Source: Cheilinus undulatus
Lineage: Eukaryota; Chordata; Actinopteri; Labriformes; Labridae
NCBI RefSeq assembly: GCF_018320785.1
Contig: NC_054877.1
Coordinates: 6,619,030-6,683,029, forward strand
Length of the DNA: 64,000 nucleotides
Direction: 5' to 3'
Below the pieces are notes generated by a model that made no database searches, was not told where the DNA came from, and saw only the letters and a list, made by a program, of their open reading frames with translations. Below are positions 27,901 to 39,900 of this stretch, one piece after another; within the stretch, counting starts at the first letter, position 1, and the number at the start of each line of letters is the position of its first letter. The translations under genes and the position numbers were made by a program.

Positions 27901-30900
27901 TTGAACATGTGACGCATTGGCATAACCACCAGGCTGCCAGCGCCTGTACCGCCTGCAATTTAATCTATTCAAATAATACAGGTCTAAAATTGATGTTTAC
28001 AAACAGAAACACAAAGGCAAAAAGCAAAACAAAAGAAAATTCTGCTAATTCCCAGGTTTGATTCTCATCAGCAGCCCTGGAGTGCCATGTAATGCTTCAG
28101 AATAAATGAGGAAAAAGCTATTACAGCCTAATGGATCAACTGAGGTCCCTTATCTGCTTCATCTCACTCATTTTCTCAGCTTTCTGTATCACACAAATGC
28201 CATTAAGGAAGGCCACTTACGCTGTATGTGAATTAGCTGCTTTGGCATCTTGTAGTCCCCAGGGTAGAGGGAATCGTAGTAGGTGATGTTGCTCTCTGCC
28301 TCGGGGACTGGGATGACCATGTTGTCCCGCTTCTCGCCGTACACCTGCTGTGCCGAGATGGCCCGCTGGAGATGGTGTTCCTGCAGGGACACAGATGGAG
28401 CTTAGTCATGTAAACTATTGGGAACTAAAAACATAAACAAAACTGTGCTTTTAAATACCACTCCAACTAAATAAAGTACAAAGCCACAGCACTGAAACCA
28501 AGAAAAGTTGTTGTCATACAGCAAAATGGTGTTTTATGAAGATTTAAACAATATATTAGGAACAGAAGTGTGATTTTTACAGCTAGTCAGTAAACAACAC
28601 CAAAACATCATTTCTTTTCCATACTATGCATTCAGGTTGTATACAGGAAATCTGACATCAAATTAAACACTTTAAGGACTTTTTCCAAGACCCTCTTCAC
28701 ATATTATAAGACCCCACTTCATCTTTAATTTCCAACCATTTACAGTAGTGAAGGTTCTGTTCAGATTGTAAGATATAAATGTGACAAAAAGTCAAGAAAA
28801 TGCAGATATTTGTTTTCATAGTATGCAAATAAAGCTTTCTTTTGAGTGCCAGTATTAATAGACTTTGTGCTAATGTTAAACTAGTGTAACTGTAGGTGAA
28901 AGCTTCACTGCAAAACTGCTTTTTATTTGTAAAATCCTCTAAAATGTTAACAAGCATCAGCCTTACCCTTACTTCCAACACCTTCTCCAACCATTTCTTA
29001 AAAAATTTAATTTACCAATCACTACATACACACATCACTTCATAATATAGGCTTTCTAGTTAGAGACACAGCGGAGCTTTAAGGCTGCCCTGATAGATCA
29101 ACAGGCCAGAATGTGAACCATCGTGCAGACTGACGTCAGATCTGAAGGAGTTCATCAGATTCTCATGGCGTTTAAAAATAAATATAACACAAAAGAAGAA
29201 AAAACAGCCTTCATTCTCTTACAAATACAAAAAACCCCTGAAAACTGCTATGAAATTAAAGACCTCATTTCTTCATTTGAGACTTTTTGAAATCCTTCAT
29301 TGTTACTAAATTGATTTATTAACTGTTAATACTTAAGGACCCTGGTGTTTCAAAGGGACAGAATCTGAAACTTTGAGAAAGAATCTGTACAATTTAGATG
29401 TTGCACAGGAATTTACATGCAAGTCAACAATAATTTATCCTCTAATGGCAGTATATCAAAACACACTGATGTGGTTTTAACCTTACTAGATTTAGATCAA
29501 ATTAAAGTTTGAAAAACAAAACATGATTAAAAAAAAAGCTAAAAAACAAAACAAAACAAAAAAAAAAGACAGATGCAATAGTCAGAAATGCATACAAGAC
29601 ACCAGCAATTTAGATACCCGACTGTCTAGCCTCATGTTTTACCAAAAGCTCTACCCCTGTGATTCTTAGTTCTTAGCATTTCTGAAAAACAACAAAATCA
29701 GACTCCAAAAAGTCAGAACTGGCCTTTTAAAAATTCCAGTAAGCACTTGGCGTCTAGCATGCATTGATTTGACTAGATGTAAATAACCCCCCAAAAATCT
29801 GAAAGCTCTGGTGATTTGAAAGCTGTTTGTAATCAGCAGCTTTTACGGAACTAACACCAAACTCTATGTATCCCTGTACTGAAGAAGTTTTAATGACTGG
29901 AAAATTTACAAAGTCCACTGAGAAGTTCCAACTTTTAGGCTGATTTCTCCAGCATCATTAACAACTTATTTCAATATCAACTTATGTCAAACAAACATGA
30001 CTGTCAATCATCAGTCAAAATATCAACATGTTTTTCTTCAGTGAACCCCCCCCCCAAAAAAAAAACGGTTCCATCTCCACAATAGGCTCCCGCACACTGG
30101 AATCAATGCTGTGACTTCAAAGAGGAGTTGATCGTGACTAAACTAAATATCCCACACAAACAAGTAACAAATAATGGTGGTCTGAAAAATAATAACAAGC
30201 CTGGTAAACTTTGTACACTGAGGGAATAACAAACTGACTCATGTAGATACAAGCCAAATGTACACCTGCAAACTGAAGAGTAGGAAGAAACTCAGAATTA
30301 CCCAATTATACATTGGGCAACATCTGGCATCCAGACAATACGGCAACTTATAAAAACATGCTGAACAGGAACAAACTGGATCAAAACACTTCATGTTAAG
30401 GCTGTACAGACAGACAGAGCTTTAAAAAACTGAAGTGTTTAGCCCCCATCAACCCATCACCATCATCTGTAGGGTATAAATACTGAGGAAAAAACATGAC
30501 ACTGTTTGCCTTCAATGCTCTGTCAGTTGGCCTTATCTAACCGCCACAATTGTGATGAGAGCGGGTCGCTGCCAATCCTGCTGAGGGCTAACGTGCCTGA
30601 AGGAGGGAAGGCAGACAGGCTGGATGGCTGACTAACTGGTTTGCTGGCGGGCTGCTTGTCTCAACAGTCCCAGTCAGCCGTTGTAGTAGAGCCTTTGGCC
30701 CCTGAGCCGGGCGCTGAGCCACTGGCAGGCGGTCTGTCAACAAGGCGGCGTGCTGCCGGCCTCGTACAGCAGCTCTCTGAGGAGAAGGTGTGTGTTTATT
30801 GTTTTCCCTGTGGCTGACAGAGACATAAGAGTAGAGCAGGGGCCAGTGAGGGAATATCTGTGCCAAAGGAAGGTAGAGTGACTGAATGACTCAAAAATAA

Positions 30901-33900
30901 TGTGCGTGAGACTACAATGAAAAAGTGGAACGTCACATTAACAGAATTGGTATCTGGCAGATGATGTTTCTACAGTCACAACAAACACTTTAAAGAGCAG
31001 ACATAGCATAATTATGGCACCGCATGAACAAACTTTTATGCAGGACTTTACATGCATTCAAGAGCTTCATTCAGCTTCAGTTTATGCAGGCTTCATCATC
31101 CTGGATAAAGTAGTCCAAGGCCACATTAACAATACTCAATTCAAATTCATATTTAGGCAGAAAGCAGCTGCAAGCAAAGCACTGTCTAAATTGTACAAAC
31201 AGGCTGTCAACACTACAGAGCAGGAAATGAAGGACAGGACAAGAAATTAACAAACACTGGGTGTCCAGGAGTAGTATCTGTTACCATGCCATACTAAAAA
31301 ATGTACTGCCATCATCTGATTTTAGCATTAGGTGCGTGGTTAGCCTACTAAACAGCTAAATTTGTTGGTGTTTGTCTACAGGGCTGATACCTAATTCAAA
31401 ATGACGCAATTGCCTGAAAATGTAATTCACAAGAAAATTAAAGTACTGTGGTAAACAAAACACATCGTTCTCTCAATCAAAATCAGCATCACTCCATGTC
31501 TGTGTCAACATTCGGTGTGGCATTGCTCAAATGTTAGCTTGCTTTTTGCTCATGCAGTCAGTAGTAGCATTATATATATATATATTTATATCTCAACAAA
31601 CAGGTGAGACTCCAGACAATGAATTTCCCTTTGGGGATAAATAAAGTTATTACTGTATTGTATTGTATTGTACTGAACTGCCCAACAGCAGCTAGCACAG
31701 GCAACAAGGCCTGCCGTGTTTTTTTCATTACTAACTCAGTTAACTGCTACAAGTCCAAGCTGCTGTTTGTCGTCTTATCCAAAAAAGGCTTTAGAAGTTA
31801 TTAGACCCAAACAGCCAGTGCATGTTTGTGTCTTCATGTACGTGTTTCCATGTCCATCTGTACGATTTCATGCAAAGATTAAGTTTTAAAACGGACACCA
31901 GGTCAGAAATCTTTGCTAATCAACTTTCTAGGTCCTTCCAAATGCAAGACTACTACAATGAATGGCACAAATATCTGTACATGTGCTACTGAGGCAAAAA
32001 TTAAGAAGCACTGATGTAGCTTCAATCACTGCCTTGCCATTTCACAGGCTCTACTGCAAGCCATCTGTGGCTTCATCTGCACCACATCTCTCTAATCCAT
32101 CCAGCACACATGGAGATTCAGTCCTAATGTACAACTATCCAGCTTTTCATATTCCTAAAATGAGTGCTTTCTCTAATTCACAAATATCAAAGGATTCATT
32201 TGTGAACTCCAGGATACATCAAGCATTAGTTAGTAACAGTGACAACAAGGTTGACATGATAGCATCTTTCACAGTATGCACAGTTTTACTGAGACCTTGC
32301 TAGATATCATGACATAGTTCATTCTGTTGAATTGCTGAAAAACATGAAAGACTCACACAGGCAACAGAACATGGCAATGGGCAATTTAGAACATGCAAAA
32401 GATGCCTCCTATAGATGATAAAACAAATGCCTATAATAGTACCTGACCCTATTCATGTGCCGATAACTGTAAAGATATGCATTTTTTATGCTGAACAATC
32501 TCTTCCTACAGCTGTACGCATGCAGGTATTTAAAAGGGATATTTGAAGAGGGGTCACTTGCATATCAGCTGTACTTTACTGGCTATATGATGTGCTACTG
32601 GACATGCTCATGTATGAATGGCACAAGGTAGAATTTGCTTTTTCAGTCACATAATGTGAAACACAACATTGGGCCAACTATTGTTTTAACGAAACCAAAA
32701 CAGTTAATTTTCTTGTTTCCTTGACAACCCCACAATAAGTGTGATATTGCCATCAGTATTCAGAGAACTGACCACTGTGCAAGCAGTGTGTCCCCTGCAT
32801 AGAAAATCATACAGGCTACAGGCATCCTGCTGCCGTCACAAATACACCAGCATGACACTTGAGGCAGCCACTTAAGCACAGACATTAGGGGTGCACGTAA
32901 TTGGATTTCTTGCTGGTATCTGCTTAAACATGTTAATATTTACAAATCAACTACAAAATGATCTATCATAAGGATGATATACAGCCAATATGAACTGATA
33001 ATTTCAGCCAATATATAATAATATTGGTTGTTGTAACTATCTGCAGAAATATAAATACCTCTGGAGGCCAATATCATGCATCTCTGACAGACATAAAACT
33101 AATGCATTCCGGCAATCAGCAGCACCATGACTTGACGCCCATTAACGATGTGGCCATGTACATGGACCATTAATGATAGGGATATACTGCTATTGGAAGG
33201 CCAATCACAGGGCTTGACATTAAGATTAAATGTAACAAAGTGTCGTCAAGAAATGGTTGATGACACCAGTGAGAAATAACACAATTGCAAACCACAAAGT
33301 TTACTTTACAGAGAAAATGCTACTTTTTTATTTTTAGCCCCACTTTACAGTTTAAAAACACTTTTTTTGCACAGGAAAAAAAATATGTTAATAGTTTGGT
33401 CATGACACGTCCAACTCAACATCTTGCACATCAGTTAACAAAAATGCATGTAGTGACACTGTATCCTGAGGTGAGCCCTAACATGATTATCACGAACATT
33501 TGGTGGCCTAATAGTGCTTCTGATTCAACTCAGCAGCCTCATTAACATCTGTATCATCTATATAATCTGGTTTTATAGGTCATTTCAGCTTAGCGCTTAA
33601 TGTCAGCTGGATTTTGTAATAATGTAGGCTTTCACTGGAACCACGTGATTGCCATAAGAAACATAAATTCCAAAGACAAATTGTTTCCTAGGGTTACATC
33701 AGGTAAGCGAACAGCTTTGAAGCTGCAATGATTGCTGCAGAAAACACATCAATTTGTGTCTCTTTCAACACCTCAGGAAGACAGGGCTTTACAATGCTAC
33801 ATGATTCTGAATTCTATACAGAGTCAGGGTAAATCAGTATTCATTCAGCACAGGCTATATGGCTCCACATAATCCATAGTCATGAATTATTACATACAAT

Positions 33901-36900
33901 ACGCTGCATGGAGACGAGGGAAAAAGTGGTCAAAAACCAGCATGGACAAACATTAATGACAAGCAGACCAAGAATTCTTTTAATTTTTAAGAGGTTGTTT
34001 TCGTTATATACGAACACAGTGAATCATTTACTGTAAGGAAAAGAGGAATAGCTAACACTTGCCAATGGAGGAAAAAAAAGATGCACCAACCATTAAAATT
34101 AGGGTTGATACTGATGTTTGAAATAAATAGGGCAGGACTTACAAATGTATTGCTTAGCCAATTTTGGTGAGTCACAGATAATCTAATTTTATTTTGAAGG
34201 AAATTTCTTCACCTCTGGTTCAGTTGTGTATCTTATTCTATCTCAAGTCCAAACTAGGGCTGGGTGATTATGGCAAAAATCAAAATCATGATTAATTGAA
34301 CTTTTCACCTCGATTACGAGTAATGAATGATTATTCAACCCCAACCTCTGACTCGGTTTCTTCTGTAAATATTTGTAGAATCTTAACACAAACAACTGAA
34401 AGGAACGTGCACAGATTAACAATTAATGGTTATTTACTGAACTTTTCAAATCAAACACACATTAGCTGACATGAAATGTTTTTCGTAAAAAGTCAATTTT
34501 TTCCAAGAAAAGGGGAAAAAATTGAAATAATTGCCAAGGCAGGTTTATGTCGGTTGGAGGCTTTAAATGTCGGTTTAGATTATTTTTCGATTAATTGCCC
34601 AGCTCTAGTCCAAACTGTCCAATTTCTTTATTAAAAACATTTGGTTAAAACAGAAAAATTGGGTTGTAATTTGTAATTAAGGAGGTAGTCGGAGCAGATG
34701 CAAAACCAGCTGAGAACTGATGATTTAGTGGATACCGGTGCCAATGTCTTTATAGGGATGTGAGCAATTAGCTGGAAAAATGGTCAAATTTGGGTCATTT
34801 TGTCACCTGCACTGAATTCAGAGTTGGTCAATGTAATTTAAAGATTTTTTAATCAGTTAAGGCCTGCATCGCGTGGCTAGTTGCCACTGTAACAGTTCTC
34901 AATAACTGCTGCCTTGCTGCTACAATGCTTTATAATCTGATGAACAGCTAACTGCAAAAGCACCGAGTGTAGTTTGGCCTTTTTTTTTTAAAACTAGAGA
35001 ATGAGGCTGAATGTTGTCCAGTTGTACTCACACAATCAAAGCGATAAGATGATATTCAGCTCATGATTGTGGGTGTTAATCTGAAAAAGGGTTGATAGAC
35101 TAGCACTGCTAAGTTAGCCACATTCACCGCCACAATGTGAAATTTTACTGTTGCAGTGTGAAGCTGGTTTACAGGATGTGTTTGACTTTAAACAAGTCTG
35201 CTAAATGCAATTAAAATTTTAAGTGTAATTGGATGAGAAATAATACTTCTAGCAAGCTCAATTTCTTTAAAATACTTACTTTGGTGCAAGACTTTTTTTT
35301 TTTATTTCAATACTGTCTCTCACATTTTATCACAAAATCAGATTAGATTTTGTCCAACAGGTAAATTTTTCAGACCTGTATAAAAAGTTTACTTTGATTA
35401 AACAGCTAAATATACCAGATGAGGGCATAAAAATGATCAGACACAACAGATAAACAGCAATAATCGATATCCGTAAATGTCACATAATTTGGCTGACGTT
35501 TTTAAACAGGGCTGAGCTGATAGTTTAATGTCATCCAACATGCCAGTCTAGTAAAAAAAAAATTTGTTGTTGTTGCATCCTAGAGCACCATGCTCATTAA
35601 CACCATTTGGACATTTGGGCTAACAATCTTTGACACAATCTGTTATGCCCAATGCAAATTATTTTATTCTACATTTACAGGGTAATTTTCTCTGGTAATC
35701 TGTTAAAAGGTTTAGCTGCCCCCTTAGTTAGAGAGGCTTTCGAGGATGTGGAACACTACACACATCTCATACAGATTTAACGTATTTGTAGCATTTACTG
35801 TGACCCCCTCTGTGCATGTACGCTTGCATAACCTTCATATTCTTATCTGTTTCCCACTGAGTCATCCCCCAAGCGGTCGAGAAACCCCTGCACAGACCTC
35901 CTCAGGTCTCTCCACAATGAGGGGAAAACTCATAAAATCAAAACGACCCTGAGCGAAAACACGTCTGCTGCCAAACCTAATCAAGCGATGTGTTTGTTTA
36001 CTCTCCCGGCCGTGGCTGTTTGCCTGAGAATAAATAGACTCAGATTGGGGTGAACGGTCAGAAAACAGAGCATTAGCCGATGCCCTGACACACAATGTCT
36101 CTCTCTCTCGCTCCTGCTGTCTCACACATACACGCAGCAGTCCAGAAATAGCCTTTCTAAAATGACCACATCGATCACTGTCAAGTCTGCTGAAGCAGCC
36201 CGAACCTCCTCTACCTTCGCCAGTCTCGCCTTGGAACGGCTACTGTCCCAGACACTGTAAATGCCACTTAACATGATGGACGGCCACAGGGGATGGTCCT
36301 GGGCTGTCGAGGGATGCGTGCTGCTGTACGAAAGCATTTCATATGCATACTGTGGCAAAGGAGGGTTTTTAAACACTCACAAAAGTTGGGTGGGAAATTA
36401 ACAACCACCACCAGACTGTACTGGCTGTGGTGGATTCAAAGCCTACCGGGCACTTTGAAAAGAAGCATACCAAGAAGTAAAACTTCCTCTTCCTATAATT
36501 AATAAAAGGTAGAAGCACTGCCAACTGGTTACAGTGAGTTTTCAGACTGAATATTGATAACTATAGCAAAAGAAAATCTGACAACTGAAATGGTTTGAAG
36601 GCCAAGATGGAAATTTTCCCCTTGTAAGTAAATGCAACTTCTGTGAAGAATATGCACAGTAGGATGTGCTTGAAATTAGATGTTACAGGGACTAAAATAG
36701 ATAAAAATCCAAGTCTTGTGGTTTGATTTCATTAAGCAAGTTAACTTTATTCACTCATCTTTTATAGATATAGGGAAATGCCCAGTAAGGAGGTCAGCTC
36801 TCCTTAATAGAAAGCAATGTATTGTCTTGTGTAGAGTATACCAATACATCACATGTGTAATGGTTAGCTAGTATTTAATTGCGATCACAGATATAAGGGT

Positions 36901-39900
36901 CTGTAACTTCTAATATAACTCAGTACTCAGAGCTTTTTGTGCAGGACATAACAGAATTTCCTTGCAGCATGCTACTCAAGTATAAGAGACAAAATCAACA
37001 TATTTGAATTACAGCCTTTTGTAGTGTCCTAAATCCCATGTGCAATGCAGCGACCTTTCTATTTCTATGTCTGTTTCTTGCATTGAAAAGGCAACACAAA
37101 ACAACAAGGATGATGTAGAATTTGCTGGAAGGAAATGGAGGTAAAATGCCTTAATTTTCCCCTTTTGTCACAGAACATGTGAAACTGTCCTACTACAATT
37201 TCCAAACTGCAGATGGCGCAACATTTCTTTAACCTGAAATGTGTCAAAACGCCAATTTTACTGAAAAATTACCCCACAGATGTTATGCTCTACACATAAT
37301 GCAACATTCTGCGATTTTTTTCTAGAGTGGTTTGCAGAAACTCCCTATTTTTGTATATATTTCTCTTATTAGGAATGAGAATGACAAAAAAAACAACATT
37401 GCAACACTTCTTATCATATTTGCAATGGGTAAAATTAATTGCAATAAGATTTTTTTCCCCAAAATAATTCAGCACTATCTACAACTGTGTTTTAAGTGTT
37501 ACTCTATTGAACTGCATTATCACAAGGGATGCATCGGCTATTTATCAGTAACAGCTGATATCAGCCCTGCTGATGAACAATGGCCATCTGCAAAATAATG
37601 TGGCATGAACAAATATCAAAAGCCACAGTTCATTTAATGCTGGCATGCAGCTGAAAAAGGTATTTTTTAACTTGGCAGATAGACTCAACAATCAAACAAA
37701 CTGATTTGTTTTCATGGGGAAAATGTTGGCATACTAGAGCAGCGTTCCCCATAGAGGGACACTGTATTTGGCCATCCTACCCTGCCTTACTATGCAGATT
37801 CATTGTTTTGCTCTCTGCTGTTCTGACAGCATTTATCAGCAGTATGTTGTATAAATACACTCTAATAACATAACTTTCCAAGTAAAATGTTTCACTGAAA
37901 AGTCCATAATTACTGCAGTTAAGCTAAGTGTATTAAGACACACCATTAGTAGAGTTATTCTTGAAGAGGAAGCATATCACAACCTTTGAATTTCGAGTAT
38001 GGAATAATAACTGTTAAGGATGCACAGATGCATTTGTTTAACAAATGGGTCGGTACATATCTAATACAGGCAGCCAGGAGCGGCAGAAAATTGTTGAAAT
38101 GACAGCTTCATTTGAAATACTGCACTTCAATCACAGCATTTACAGGAGGGACATGTTAGTGGATGTCTCTCAGCTGCACATGGGGATAATGAGTTTTTGA
38201 GAGGAAACAATGCTCTGCAAATATGCCTCAGAGGTTGTAAGTATACCTGGGTGGCCCACCCAAAAATTCTTTGTATGGGAAACAAAGTCTAATACCAACA
38301 GAAGGATACAAAAACAATTAAAACAACTGGTTTTGTCACTCATCAACTGTTTTTCCAAATGTTGGCATGAGCCCCAATTTTCACAATCTGTACATCACTA
38401 ACACTAAGGCAAAACTACAAGGCTCATCACTTTTAAAAGCTGGTTGGTATAAAGCATCAAACATCCATTTCTCCACATCAGAAAAGGGCAAGATGCCATA
38501 CACTTAGAGGGTGAAAACTGAAATCAAAATGGCAGAGAATTCCAAATTTGACTGGAGACATTTTGGACAGTGAATGTGGAATGCTGCACAATTCTAAGCC
38601 ATGCTTGCATGTTGCCGGGACATGCTGTAAGGCATAAAATATTGTTTAAGTTCATACAGAAGAGGTCTTATTGCACTCCCTTTTCAAAGTATGTCCTATT
38701 TCCAATTGGCTCAGCACAAAAATGAGATGAAGTCAAATGAAGGCTTCTCAGTACCCCTGCACTGCCACCTCTATGCAAATACATAGAAATGCCAGTTTTG
38801 CCTCTGTTGGTCTCAATCACTAACACGTTTGCTCTAATAATAAAATGAAATTCTTCAGGAATGGTGATGTGCACAGGACTTCATTCATGCCTGAAAAAGT
38901 CCCAAATCCACCGGTCATTCACTCTCAGGTGTTGTTCCAACCACAGCTTTCTGAGCCGGCCAAAATGCTGTGGCACTGGATCAAGAACCTGCCTGGAGGC
39001 TGGTGTTAATTTCCCACGCTGCCCACATAGATGTCAACACAGGACTGTCAACAATGGAAAAAAGCTGGGGGGGAACTAGCTGACAAAAGCAACTTTCAAC
39101 TTCACAGCATGTAAGCCGCACAGACTTTGGACAGGTGAAATGTTCCACATTCCCACCAAGCAAGGTCACACAGCGAGAAACTGGGGGCCTGCCAGAACGT
39201 CTGCGTTTGTGTGTTTTTGTGTGAGAAAAAGAGTACAAGAAGTGTGTCTGGCAAAGAGGCAAGCACAACAGATGCATGTGGGTTCCCACCAGGGCCGCAG
39301 ACGCTGACCTCACTTTCACCCAAACGTAAACACAAGACGAACTGTCTGGCCCAAAACAAACAAACTGCACGTGCTCAGGAGTTTTCAGCGACGACTGCAC
39401 TTTTGGTGAATGAAACCCTGCCGCGATACACACATAAACACACACCGACCTGTAAATTACAATACCATATGCTGGGCTGGAAATGCTTTATGAAAGGAGA
39501 CGACAACAACAAACAAGGAGTGCGAAGGCAACACACAGAGAGGCCTCAGCCTACAAGTAGCTTTGTGGTGTTAAGTGCAACAGCTCGATGTTAAAAGCCC
39601 TTGATTGGAGGGCTGGGACACCACACAAACCACTGAACATCGAGTAGGTCGATGCGGCTGAAGCAGCAGCGAGCTTAGTGGGTCAAGTGTATCTCCAGAA
39701 ATGCAAAAACTTCATGAAGAATACGGTGATGGCTGCAATTCCCAGTCTAGATGCAGAAAATACACTCACAGTACAGTTAGACAATAGAACTACACCTACA
39801 TGGAATGGTCTATAAAGAGCGTGGGTTACAATACCTGAACCCACCAACAATGACTCAAAGTGTATTTTTCACCCAGCACGCAAGGTAGAGATTCAAAAAC

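Noticed and set aside
31962..32303. A 113-codon plus-strand frame
   Set aside because: Composition and lack of any recognised motif suggest chance; it lies inside epc1 intron 1.
38981..39445. A 154-codon minus-strand frame in epc1 intron 1
   Set aside because: No family motifs, no splice support, and equally long overlapping frames on the other strand.
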